NCBI GenBank assembly: GCA_038277395.1
Contig: CM076194.1
Location: forward strand, 129,792,230-129,856,229
Direction of reading: 5' to 3'
Length of the DNA stretch: 64,000 nt
DNA from: Dryocosmus kuriphilus
Taxonomy: Eukaryota > Arthropoda > Insecta > Hymenoptera > Cynipidae
Below the pieces are notes generated by a model, which made no database searches, was not told the DNA's origin, and saw only the letters and a list, made by a program, of their open reading frames with translations. Position 1 is the first letter of the stretch; each line of letters opens with the position of its first letter. A program made the position numbers and the translations under genes. Below, piece by piece: positions 1 to 9,659 of this stretch.

Positions 1-129
1 GAGGGCGCGTGGACGATGTTAGAAGATATTATCTTCAAGAGCGCATCTGAAGTGTGTGGAACTGCGCCTGTAGGAAGAATGATTGGGGATGTTTGATGGA
101 ATGATGAAATCCGCGTCGCTGTTAACGAG

Positions 130-1177
130 AAGAAGCAGGCATACCTAAGAATGCACAATATACAAGTTCTCATCAATGACGAGAAGACTAGACTTAAAAT
201 CGATTATAGGGATAAAAACAGAAAATCAAACAGACATAGTCAAAGAAAGCAAAGATAAAATCAAAGCGGAAGAAGATAGGAAAATGCAAAATGATTTCGA
301 AGGAAATAAGAAACTATTCTGGAAGTGGGTGAAGAAAATTAGGAAAGGAAGTAGTGGTAATGAATTGATTGGAATTAGGAATGCTGATGGCGTTATGGTG
401 TGACATACGGACGAAGTGAAAAACTGTGTGAGAGCTTTTTTCGAGAAATTGTATGGAAGTGAAGATATAGAGCATAACAACTGCGTTGAAGAAGAAGATA
501 TATTAGAAAATTCCGTTGAATGTGAAGAATTAGGAATTAGCATGTTCAGCATTAAGGCGGTACTTAAGAATTTGAAGAATGGTAAGGCAGCTGGTCTAGA
601 TGGAATTACGTCTAAATGCTTAAAATCGGCGACGAATATATTTTTTTGTGGTTGAGCGTGTTGATGAATATGTGTGCTGTGAATGGGAAAGTTCCAAATA
701 ATTGGAGAAAGGCGATCATCTTTCCGCTTTACAAGGGAAAAGGAGATAAGGGTGACTGCACTAACTATCGAGCTGTCATCATATTTAGTAACCCAGGCAA
801 GGTATTTAACAAAATACTTATTGGCAAAGTCATGGAATTAAGAATTAAAAAAATCCTAATTCCAGGTATGGGAAGTTCAATGCGGATTTATACCAAGGAG
901 ATCATGTGCAGATCAGATATTTAGCTTGCGGCAGATCACAGAAAAAAATTTCAGAGTAAACAAAAAAGTTTTCTGCGCGTACATTGGCCTGGAAAAATCT
1001 TTTGACAAAGTGGATAGAGGAAAACTTTGGGAAGTTCTGAAAGAGTATGAAGTCAATGGTTGTCTTTTTAAATCAATTAAAGCAATATACGAAGTAGTAG
1101 AGCAAGTGTAATGATGAATGGACGACTGAGTGATTGGTTTGATATTAGGCAGGGCATCACGCAAGGCTGCGTCATTT
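130..1177 (+). pseudogene. LINE A reverse transcriptase, N-terminal half (broken)
   Basis: The reading passes through three frames. Visible RT landmarks are DFEGNKKLFWKWVK in the linker, NGKAAGLDGITSKCLK (RT motif 1), PLYKGKGDKGDCTNYR (motif 2 region) and a palm-like block ending in FDKVDRGKLWEVL. Downstream the frame reads a QGITQGCVIS-like box (motif B, usually RQGVRQGC) just before the coding signal stops at about 1177. Stops and frameshifts occur near 403, 655, 921 and 1111, so no functional protein is made. The FADD catalytic box is not in this half; it lies beyond the inserted block at 1911. Confidence 0.75.
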
Positions 1178-1560
1178 CGTGGTTATATATATAAGGTGCA
1201 CGTATTAAGGCCCCTGCATACCGATATGGGCAATAGCTACAGTGAAAACTTGGTCTAGCGGCAACATAACCGAAGGGGCATCAGCAGTATCCATGACTTT
1301 ACAGGGAGCTGGAGAAACTCGCGGGGTCGCGAAGACTGTATAAAAAACGGAACGCTGGACCAAATCTTCACTTGGGGTGGCGGCATAGGAGCCTGCCACA
1401 CTGGGTACATCCGAGATAGGACGGAGGGTTCATCTTCCCATCTGGGTCTTGGTTTGCCAACTCGCTCACTGTAAGAGGCAGGATGGAGGGTTTACTCTCG
1501 TCTTAGAGAGACTCGTCTCACTGAGCGCATTTGAATGCGATTTTTTGAAATAAAATAAAG
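1178..1560. repeat. Unassigned GC-richer insertion in LINE A
   Basis: The RT reading stops abruptly inside the motif-B region at about 1177 and resumes near 1911. This stretch is GC-richer than its surroundings, has no long open frame, and ends in an A-rich run (tgaaataaaataaag, 1546-1560). That is what the 3' tail of a retroelement inserted on the plus strand would look like. I do not recognise the family. Confidence 0.35.
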
Positions 1561-1910
1561 ATTGTACCTTCACAAAACTTATTATATGAATTAGAAAATA
1601 AGAAAAATATTGTATTACGGAAATAATCGAGAAATATAAAGTAAAGAGAAAAGATTTGATTAAATAAATATTTTGTTAAAAGATTAAGAATATGGTCAGT
1701 CTCTTAAACTAGAGTAGTTTCAAAGACAAGAGAAAAGTTTGTATCTTAGATTAAGTCAATAAACGCTTAGGTAAATTGTTTATTAAAAGTATAAAAGAAT
1801 TCTTCACTTCTCCTCCCGAGAGCCCATAATTTTAATTGTTCAAGAAAATATTATAAGAAAAATAAAATAGAAATAAAATAAAATAAAAACCTTTCAATAT
1901 ATAAATGTTT
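1561..1910. other. AT-rich gap inside LINE A
   Basis: About 350 bases of AT-rich DNA separating the two halves of the LINE A reverse transcriptase. I see no open frame of note, no inverted repeat and no tandem array. It may be part of the same insertion as 1178-1560 or flanking DNA carried with it. Confidence 0.4.
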
Positions 1911-2367
1911 ACGAATGGCTCGCTTAGACGAAGAAGGTGTTGATCTCGGAAAAACGAAAGTATGTCTTTTGACTTTTGCAGACAATGAAGCAGACTGGAT
2001 GCTAACGCGAAGAGTATGGGTTTAAAGATTAACGTAAATAAAAAAAAAAATGATCGTGTTCAAAAGAAGCGATGAGAAAACAGTATGCAAAATTGCTCTA
2101 AACGGAGAGGAAATTGAACAAGTTAATCATTTCGTGTATCTTGAAAGCTTATTTACTGCAGACGAAAAGGTAGATAGAGAAATTTCCAGATGTATAAACG
2201 AGGATAGTAAAGTTATAGGCAGTGCGGGAGACATTACCAGTACTGTGCTGTATGGTAGTGAGACTTGGACATGCCAAGAAAAGGATAGAAGTAACGTGAG
2301 CGCGGTTGGAATGCGTTTCCTGAGGAATAATTGCGGTAAAACACTAATGGATAAAGTCAGTAATGAG
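1911..2367 (+). pseudogene. LINE A reverse transcriptase, palm/thumb part (broken)
   Basis: Coding signal resumes with a degraded catalytic region (a TFADNEADW string where LFADDTAL-type sequence is expected, so the second catalytic Asp is lost), followed by a frame at 2050-2412 with the thumb landmarks MIVFKRSDEK, LNGEEIEQVNHFVYLES and VLYGSETWTCQEKD. These are typical of the C-terminal half of insect LINE polyproteins. The frame runs directly into the SINE at 2371, so the last residues of the predicted frame are SINE sequence. The catalytic loss and upstream stop mark it as dead. Confidence 0.75.
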
Positions 2368-2370
2368 TGG

Positions 2371-2700
2371 GAGAGTGGGACGTTGGTCGTGGGGCTAAGG
2401 CGTCTAGGCCTTTAGACCCACTCCTTCGGCTTGCGGGTTCGATTCCCGCCTCACACTCTCGAAGAACCTCGGCGGCACACGCGGTGAACACTTGCCTAGC
2501 AAGGAAGTTGTTCATCTCCGGTATATCGTGGCGCCGGTACCTCTAGAGAAAAAGGTTCTCTAAGTACTTTAAGTCGTGGTTCTTGGTGGTTCGAAACCCA
2601 CCTTAAAAACTGTAGGTCCTCTCCCACCACCAAAGTATGTGGTGGGAGGTGTGCAAAGGAATAGTAGAGAAATACAAAAAACAATGTAAACCCTCAGGGG
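2371..2700 (+). mobile_element. tRNA-derived SINE, tRNA-Leu-like head, possibly dimeric
   Basis: The head carries a perfect T-arm/B box, GCGGGTTCGATTCCCGC (2433-2449), an A-box-like TGGTCGTGGGGCTAAGG upstream as in tRNA-Leu, and a 7-bp outer stem GAGAGTG/CACTCTC (2371-2377 with 2454-2460). The stem is four bases off the normal tRNA register, so this is not a working tRNA. A second B-box-like string GGTTCGAAACC lies at 2588-2598, suggesting a dimer. The tail has a strong hairpin, TCCCACCAC (2622-2630) with GTGGTGGGA (2639-2647). The unit interrupts the LINE A C-terminal frame. The exact 3' end is uncertain. Confidence 0.6.
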
Positions 2701-2714
2701 ACACATTAGAAGCT

Positions 2715-3060
2715 TCCATTCCAGTAATGAGAGGGTTCTCAAAGAATGTGGCGTGGAAGAAACTCTGATGGATAACAGTAAAAGAAATTTGTTGAGATGG
2801 TTTGGTCATGTTGAGAGAATGGACGAAGACCGTTTAATGAAACAAGTATATCTCGGTAAAGTGAACCGTCAAGCACCGAGAGGCAGACCGAGGTAAGAAT
2901 GGTGGAAATATGTGAATGAGACTCTCAAGTGAAAATATATGAAGAGCTATAGGAATACAAGAGCTTGCATCAAAAGATGTATGGATATAAAGGAAGCAAG
3001 AGTTGTATGTCTAGATAGGAATGTGTGGCGAAAAATTGTCGATAAGAAATGTGTGAAAAT
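2715..3060 (+). pseudogene. LINE A C-terminal tail
   Basis: After the SINE a frame reads RNLLRWFGHVERMDEDRL, then KQVYLGKV and APRGRPR, ending at a stop at about 2897; a remnant near 3010 reads DRNVWRKIV. These are the conserved last ~80 residues of this LINE type. The first 60 bases (2715-2780) resemble 2299-2365, including a shared TLMD string, so this segment partly repeats what lies left of the SINE rather than simply continuing it. Confidence 0.7.
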
Positions 3061-3336
3061 TATCTGAAACGAAAGATTTTGGATACTCATGGGCCCTGGT
3101 TGAAGTCTTTGTTTAGTGAATATAGTTTGTGCTGAGCGTATGAATCCCCACATGACTGTGCGAAGCTGTCCACCAGGGGTGATTGCTAGAGAGATTGATC
3201 AACGACCTGAGTCGGTGTGGTGTCGTGTACGGTGTCTCTAGGATAACAGGTCGCCTCCTGGAGTATATAGACCTTACCCTTGCATGCGGGGCTCTGCGAG
3301 GGTGGACTACCCTTTCCCTAACTTTATAAACCTTAA

Positions 3337-4777
3337 ATGAATAATTTAAGAAATTTTATGAAGCGGTGGTCGCTACCCGAAGATCTTCGGGTTCCTCCTG
3401 ATGACACCTACAGGTGTGAAAGTACTCGGACTGACAACGGCGAGTTGCGTGATGGACAGGCAACTCGAACCATGTCACCCGAAGAAAACTCTGTCCAGCC
3501 AGAACACCGACAAGAGGCGGTAGGTGCCATGCCACCAGGCACAACTGCTGACGATGCTTCGGACACTTCAGCAGGTATACCGCAGCAACGCATCAATTTT
3601 CAACCTCAACATGATGAGTACTTGATGCGTTGCCAATTTGAGAATGATTTAGGTGCGACCACCAGTTCACAAGATGGGATGGCCTTTCGCCGAAAAATTG
3701 TGGCGAAATTCCCGGAACTACCGACAGTAACAGAAGATGACCTAAGTCAGAGAGTACAACTAATAACTCGGGAGAATCTCCTCCATAGAAGAACCATCAG
3801 CCAAATTAGATCCGAGCTTGAGACCGTTCTCCAGAAACAACAGGTGGGTACACAGATCAGAAAGCGGATATCATGGAAAACCATGAACAACGATGTAGTC
3901 AGATGTCACTTTGAAGCTTTCTTCGGAGGGGGGTTTTATGACGAGCGAACAACATCGTCTCTTCATAGGCCTTCATCCGAACTTAGCCGCGAGGGTGACT
4001 GCCCAACACCTAGCTGACCAATTCCGTTCAACTGAGCGCCGAAAGCTCCTTTCCGTGGTCGAAATTGAAAACATTAAGATGCAAGTGCAACAAGAACTAG
4101 CACGCCTCGAAATGAACCCCATGGAGGGAGCTGAGGAGGAGATTCTGCCCGAGATACGAGACGCTACAAATGTTCGGGAGCTAGGCCCGAGGGATGTGGA
4201 ACGAAGATTTTCACATAGTCGTCAATCATTAGAGCTTCATCCGCCAGACCAGGCCCCTGCGGACACAACTGAAGAGCTCAATGAACAGAGCTTGCGTCTC
4301 TTAGGGTACTTCACTGATGCCATCATAGAGTTTGCGGAACTGGAACCATCCCAAAGGGGTGCTCTTCCAAAATTTAGGATTAACAACGACCTTCTCCGGT
4401 TAATTGGCAGCTTAAACAACCACATATTGCCTCTGTTTCTGCGTCAAGACACGAGCTTACAGCAGTTGCAGACTATTGCATATTGCGGTGCTGTCGCGTG
4501 TGCCAGGACGTTAAGCATCAAAATCAAGCATAGGGGAAATAACACCTACTTCCCCAGGAGTAAGTCAGATTCTCCGTGGAAGTTTAGGCTTCAAAACGAA
4601 GTCACCAAAATAAGAGCTAAATTTGGTCGGTTGTACCAATTTCGGAAGGGCAATCGGACACAGAAGCTGACTCACCACGTAGAGGAAATCTTTCGTCCAC
4701 ATAACATCAATCCAAGAATATCTAAGGATCTAGACGAAGTAATTGACTACTTGAAACAAAGGCTCATGGTCGTGTGA
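3337..4777 (+). pseudogene. LINE B polyprotein, N-terminal region (frameshifted)
   Basis: Two overlapping frames, 3337-4017 and 3911-4777, carry the region upstream of RT. The switch lies near a G run at about 3927-3932. The second frame contains a charged, largely helical stretch (LLRLIGSLNNHILPLFLRQ; KFRLQNEVTKIRAKFGRLY) and a basic linker. It stops at TGA 4775-4777, but the same frame continues with ARLRRFKRST and then the RT frame that starts at 4829, so that TGA is a premature stop in a single polyprotein. Start choice is uncertain because the 5' UTR is not recognisable. Confidence 0.7.
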
Positions 4778-4828
4778 GCGCGCCTACGGCGCTTCAAGCG
4801 GTCTACCGCGAGAGGTTATGACAGCAAG

Positions 4829-6258
4829 ATGTTTTTACAAGATGAAAAGAAGTTTTACCGTAAACTTTCTGATGGAGAAATCAATAATGCCAGTGAACCC
4901 CCGAGTGCTGAGGAGATGGCCAGATATTGTTCAGGTATCTGGGGTAATCATATGTCAAGTGATTTGAACACGCCGTGGCTTGACCTCGAAAAAGAGAGAG
5001 TTGCAGAGCTGTCTGCGATGGATAATTTATCTATCACAGCTGCTGAGGTAACTCGCAACCTAAAAAGGGCAAAGAATTGGAAGGCGCCTGGTCCGGATGG
5101 GGTGCACAGTTTCTGGTACAAGTATCTAATGGCTCTGCACCCCGCTCTTGCGGGCGCCCTTCAGGCCATTTTAGTGAATCCTGAACTTATGCCTTTTTTT
5201 ATAACAGAGGGAGTCACGTATATGATACCTAAAAAACCAGATCCTAATAGACCTAAAGATTATCGCGCCCTTCAGGACATTTTAGTGAATCCTGAACTTA
5301 TGCCTTTTTTTATAACAGAGGGAGTCACGTATATGATACCTAAAAAACCAGATCCTAATAGACCTAAAGATTATTTACCAATTGCCTGCCTTTTCACACT
5401 CTACAAGTGTCTCACGGCTATTATATCTGAAGGCATCTATAAACACTGTGAGGAGAACAACGTCCTGACAGAAGAACAAAAGGGTTGCTGTCGGGGCTCC
5501 TGTGGTTGCAAGGATTTGGTCACAATTGATACTGCGGTGGTGCTACATGCGAAGCACCACCAACGTAATTTACACATGGCCTATATTGACTATAAACAAG
5601 CTTTTCCCTCGGTGCCTCACGACTATCTACTTGAGGTTCTTAGGATATATAAGATCAGTCCGTGCATGATTCAATTTTTGAGTCACGCCATGAGCACATG
5701 GTGCACGAAAATCAGGTGTTTCAGTCGTGGAGCGACGAGGGACACTCAGTCCTTGTCAATTAAACGAGGCATCTTTCAAGGTGACTGTTTTAGTTCATTA
5801 TGGTTCTGTTTGGCCTTGAACCCTTTAAGTAGAACACTCAACAGCACGTCCTACGGGTTTAATATAATGGCGGAGGTGGCTGAATCTCAGGTAACTCACC
5901 TCCTTTACATGGGCGATCTAAAGGTTTATGCTGGCTCAGAGTCCAAACTACAAAACTCTCTTAACATCTTATTGCAGCTTTCCAATGACATCAGGATGAG
6001 TCTGGGCCTGGATAAATGGTCACTCCGCTGGAAACGGATGATCAGGATCTGATACAGACGATGATTGTTGGGGAGTCATATAAGTATCTCGGTGTATTGC
6101 AGACAAAAGGACCACTTCTGTCTGTAATGAAAGAGGCACTTATGACTACCTTTTCGAGACGACTGAGTTTGATCCTGTCTACCGGTCTCGGTGCTAAGAA
6201 CATCACCAAGGCAATTAACACCTTTACTATTCCTCTCCTGACATATTTTTTGGGTTAA
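4829..6258 (+). pseudogene. LINE B reverse transcriptase (duplicated and inactivated)
   Basis: RT motifs in order: AKNWKAPGPDGVHSFWYKY (motif 1), YMIPKKPDPNRPKDY (motif 2), NLHMAYIDYKQAFPSVPHD (motif A with its Asp), GIFQGDCFSSLWFCLALNP (motif B) and HLLYMGDLKVYAG (motif C). In motif C the first catalytic Asp is Gly (GGC at 5912-5914; YMDD expected). A 111-bp in-frame tandem duplication repeats 37 residues around motif 2. A frameshift near 6016-6050 moves the thumb into another frame (YKYLGVLQTKG), and a stop at 6256-6258 ends that frame. The enzyme is dead three times over. Confidence 0.85.
5154..5374 (+). repeat. 111-bp tandem duplication inside the LINE B RT
   Basis: 5154-5263 is repeated at 5265-5374 with an offset of exactly 111 bases (37 codons). 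I see one difference (ggccatt at 5164-5170 versus ggacatt at 5275-5281). The duplication preserves the reading frame and doubles the motif-2 region of the RT. Near-identity against a background of many old mutations means the duplication is young compared with the element. Confidence 0.95.
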
Positions 6259-6260
6259 TA

Positions 6261-7066
6261 TTGTGGTCTAAGACGGACCTCAAGGCTCTAAACAGAACCA
6301 TCCGCGTGAAAATGTCTGAACATCGGATACATCATCAGAGAACGGCTTTAAACCTTTGGCTAAAGCAGGGAGAACTCGTTCCGGAAACGGAGGGGTTCGA
6401 TATTGCTATCCAAGATGGGGTAATGAACACGAGGAACTACGAAAAGCACGTCCTCAACATTGAGGCGGTTATTGACATGTGCCGCCTCTGTGGGAATCCA
6501 AATGAGACAATCGAGCACATCATTGATGGCTGTACGATGCTTGCTGCGCAAGAATATACCCCTAGACACAATGATGCTGCTGGGATCATCCACCAACACA
6601 TTGCCCTAAATCTTGGTTTGCTAAAGGAGTGTAAGCCTTATTACAAATACTCCCCGGTATGAGTACTAGAGAACGAACATCATATCCTTTACTGGGACAT
6701 GACTATCCTGACAGACCACCTAGTCAGGCATAATCGACCGGACGTCCGCTGGTGGAACAAACGCGATGACCATGTCAGAATTATTGACACTAGTGTTCCC
6801 TTAAACAAGAACATTCACCTTCGATATACGGAGAAGATCCAGAAATATGCGGAGTTAAGGCAGGAGATCATGGCCGTGTGGAGGGTGAAGAAAGTCACCC
6901 TTCACCCCGTCGTAGTCTCTTCTACAGGGAACGTTCACGTGAGATGCATCCATCACTTGGAAGACCTGGGAGCTGGGAAATTTTTACATTTTATACAGAA
7001 GGCGATATTGCTTAACACCTGCCGCATCGTCCGGAGATTTCTGGGCGTTAACAATGATAGCGGCTA
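6261..7066 (+). pseudogene. LINE B zinc motif and restriction-like endonuclease
   Basis: Frame 6261-6662 reads WSKTDLKALNRTIRVKMSEH, then jumps to LKQGELVPETEGFDIAIQDG; the sequence normally between these in the family (a PRxxGGRG-type block) is missing, implying an internal deletion of well over 100 codons. The zinc motif is CRLCGNPNETIEHIIDGC (6480-6533; C-x2-C-x8-H-x4-C). After a TGA at 6660-6662 the frame at 6699-7067 holds RPDVRWWNKRDDHVRIIDTS, matching the RPD...D...K core of restriction-like endonucleases, followed by EKIQKYAELRQEI and the conserved tail NTCRIVRRFLG. The endonuclease core residues look intact. Confidence 0.8.
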
Positions 7067-7417
7067 ATCGCCTTCTGTATGCAAGGCTATCCCGCGTACA
7101 CTAGAGATGTTGACATGTTATAGCATTTTTATTTTTATTTATTTATTTTCTTGATATTTATTTTATTTTTATTTATTCTTTTAGTTATTTAAAACAAATT
7201 TCTTTTAAGCTCTTTTTGTTGCTGTCGTTATTGTTATTGTTATTATTGTTTTCGCTATCGGTCGTGTATGTCCGTGTACGTTTGTGAAGTTGTGTGTGTC
7301 GTCCACCGCTCGTAATATTATATTTTTAGAATCGTTTGTTTCAGATGCCGGTTCACAAATCTCTTTTTAAAAAAAGAAAAGGACGAATGCTCTGGTTTCC
7401 TTTCTCAGGTTCGTCTA

Positions 7418-7466
<49 letters not shown>

Positions 7467-7530
7467 AGGGGAGTGCTTTTGCCCCCTTGGCGCCTCGGAT
7501 AAGCATCGCTTACTACGTTTTGATATATTT
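7067..7530 (+). other. LINE B 3' UTR with T-rich and TC-repeat tract
   Basis: After the polyprotein stop the DNA is T-rich with TTTA and TTATTG steps (7120-7250), a stretch resembling ordinary UTR, then a (TC)n microsatellite at 7433-7465 and a small inverted repeat AAGGGG/CCCCTT at 7466-7488. The hAT coding frame begins right after. The boundary between LINE B and the hAT is not sharp. Confidence 0.5.
7433..7465. repeat. (TC)n microsatellite
   Basis: Uninterrupted TC dinucleotide repeat of about 33 bases at the LINE B/hAT junction. Confidence 0.95.
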
Positions 7531-8713
7531 TTGATCAAACATGAACCAGTTTTCTACAAATCCATCCCCACTGGAGCACAAAAACAAACAGCGAATCACG
7601 TAGCTGCAAAGATTTCTGAAATCATCGAAATGATAGGAAAAGAGAAGGCTCTGGGAATCTGCACCGACAACGATAACACGATGCAAGCGGCATGGAAAAT
7701 TTTAGAAGATAAATACGAAGATGACGTAATTTTCTGTATAGGAAGTGCTCACATTTTAAACCTCTTGGTGTTGGATGTTCTGAAACAAAAAAGTGCTGAC
7801 AATATTCTTAAAGCAATAACTTCAATTATTCTGGAAATAACGCGATCGCACGTTTCAAAGACTTTGCTCGACAAACTTCAAGCAGAAGAAGGAAACAAAT
7901 CGGAGAAAAAACCAGTTTCTCTTAAGCTGCCAGTAAAAACGCGATGGGGATCGTCACTCAATTGTCTCCAAGGTTTTGTAGCAAATGAGCAATGCTTGAA
8001 AACTCTGGCAATCTCTCCTGAAGCGGACTTGACTGTTTTGACAAAAAGATGCCTTTTGGATGATGCAACATGGATCAAAACCAAAAAGTATATCAGCCTC
8101 ATCGAACCCATTGTACTCTGGATAATCAAAGTTGAAGGAGATCAGTCTAGATTGAGCCAGGTTCTTGAAATTCTTAACAATTTGAAACCACATTTCAATA
8201 AAACATTTGGACAATCTTTTTGTATCTTGGATCCTTGTGAGATAAAAAAGTGAAAGAAGCTTTGAAAACAATTCCACTAAAACTCTGGTGGAAAAGAACA
8301 TGTAAACCGACCACACTGGGAAAAATTGCAAATGAGATATTGAATTTGCCATGCACTTCGGCTGAAACAGAACGATCACTTTCGACTCATGCTTGGATCC
8401 ACAGTAAGAGAAGAAATCGTTTGACAACTGAACGATCCGGGAAGCTCGTTTTTATCAACTAAAACTTGAGGATTGCACGCAAATCAGAGTGGAAGCCAAA
8501 TTATTCAGGTAAAATACAATTCTATGCTTTTCAATGTCACTTCAATTTATTTTGATAGAAAAATGATGATTTGCAATTCGATGTTTCAGAAAACAATTAC
8601 CCTGACGATGATGAAAATAGAGAATATGGCGACGAAGAGACTGATGATGATATTGCTTACTGTGCTGATGATTTTGATGCTCTGGATATAAGTGAAAATG
8701 TGGAGGACGAATA
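7531..8713 (+). pseudogene. hAT-family transposase (broken)
   Basis: Frame 7531-8253 carries the DUF659-like core: FYKSIPTGAQKQTANHVA, ICTDNDNTMQAAWKILEDKY (first catalytic Asp in TDN), CIGSAHILNLL (the C/DxxH-type box, altered) and VKTRWGSSLNCL. After a frameshift and apparent deletion near 8250 the C-terminal dimerisation domain follows: GKIANEILNLPCTSAETERS (catalytic Glu in ETERS) and IHSKRRNRLTTERSGKL. TAA at 8460-8462 interrupts it; the same frame then reads on to a GT...AG intron (8509-8589) and an acidic tail ending NVEDE at 8711-8713. The BED finger and about the first third are absent. Confidence 0.8.
8509..8589 (+). other. Probable intron in the hAT transposase
   Basis: The sequence TTCAG|GTAAAATACAA at the 5' side and GATGTTTCAG|AAAACAATTACC at the 3' side gives an 81-base GT-AG intron. 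Removing it joins KPNYS to the acidic tail in the same frame; without removal the frame is full of stops. This is seen in sequence; splicing itself is inferred. Confidence 0.6.
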
Positions 8714-8885
8714 AGGTAGCGAATAATTGTGATATCAAATTTCGATTTCAAAGGATTGATTGAAAAGTATTAAAAAGTATTAACTATCCATAAAAATAAT
8801 TCATATGAATGATTATAACTTTTTTATAATCCATAAAAAACAGTGTGCTACATTTAATATAATTTTCTTTATATTCATTAAAGAT

Positions 8886-9651
8886 CACACAGCTCCACAA
8901 AAAAAAAAAAATTTCTGTGCACGTGACCATACTACCATATCTATATGTTTTTGGGGTCGCTGAGTCCGAATCCAGGGTCCGTTTTTCTCCATCAGGTCAA
9001 GGTCAAGGTCGTTTCAAGGTCAAATCAATATTATTCCACGAATGTGGCCAAGATGCCGTTTTTGTATGTTTTTGGGGTCCCTGAGTCCGAATTTGAGGTC
9101 TGTTTGTCTCCATCAGGTCAGGGTCAAGGTCATTTCAAGGTTAAATCGAGGAAAAAAACATGTGAACAGACACAATTACCACATCTATACGTTTTTGGAG
9201 TCGTTGAGTCCGAATCCGGGGTCTGTTTTTCTCCATCAGGTCAGGGCCAAGGTCGTTTTAAGGTCAAATCAATATTATTCCACGAATGTGGGCCAAGATG
9301 CCGTTTTTGTATGTTTTTGGGGTACCTGAGTCCGAATTTGAGGACTGTTTGTCTCCATCAGGTGAGGCTCAAGGTTATTTCAAGGTTAAATCGAGGAAAA
9401 TACCTGTGAACAGACACAATTACTACATCTATACGTTTTTAGGGCCGCTGAGTCCGAATCCGGGGTCCGTTTTTTTTTCCATCAGGTCAAGGTCATTTCA
9501 CGGTCAAATGACGATTATTTCACGAACGTGGGCCAAGATGCCGTTTTGTATGTTTTTGATGTCCCTGGGTGCGAATCCGAAGTCTGTTGGTCTTCATCAG
9601 GTCTGGATCAAGGTCAACTCAAGGTCGAATCGAGGAAAAAACTTGAAAGCC
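8886..9651 (+). repeat. FB1 left arm: six ~120-bp tandem units (ABABAB)
   Basis: Units begin with TATATG/TATACGTTTTTGG at about 8943, 9064, 9186, 9310, 9430 and 9549. A-type units contain AATCAATATTATTCCACGAA; B-type units contain AAATCGAGGAAAA and end near acacaattac. Every unit has AGTCCGAAT early and CCATCAGGT in the middle, followed by one to three AAGGTCA-type strings. A-B pairs form a ~244-bp higher-order repeat. Open frames running through this array are by-products of the period. Confidence 0.9.
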
Positions 9652-9659
9652 AATAACAT

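Larger units (their letters stand above)
1..3060 (+). mobile_element. LINE A: decayed non-LTR retrotransposon, 5' end outside the window
   Basis: Successive reading frames give one LINE polyprotein in order: the basic linker before RT (130-560), RT fingers and palm (560-1177), the FADD-side palm and thumb (1911-2367), and the C-terminal tail with the RWFGHVERM box (2780-2900). The element is cut by an unassigned block at 1178-1910 and a tRNA-like SINE at 2371-2700. The tail after the SINE overlaps in content with the part before it, so two copies or a rearrangement may be joined. The family looks RTE-like (or a related APE-type LINE); the clade is a guess from the C-terminal box, not a tree. 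Confidence 0.75.
3060..7530 (+). mobile_element. LINE B: RLE-type non-LTR retrotransposon (R2/R4-like group)
   Basis: One long polyprotein can be followed from 3337 to 7066 with an N-terminal region, a reverse transcriptase, a C-terminal CCHC-type zinc motif and a PD-(D/E)XK-like restriction-type endonuclease. That domain order (RT then zinc then endonuclease, no APE domain upstream) is the mark of the R2/R4/NeSL/CRE group. The 5' leader is 3060-3336; the 3' UTR after 7066 is T-rich and ends in or near a TC microsatellite (7433-7465). Neither end is sharply defined and I saw no target-site duplication. Confidence 0.8.

Noticed and set aside
2371..2460. Genuine tRNA-Leu gene
   Set aside because: The T-arm is perfect but the acceptor stem is out of register by four bases and the anticodon stem is weak; it sits inside a LINE pseudogene and is better explained as a SINE head.
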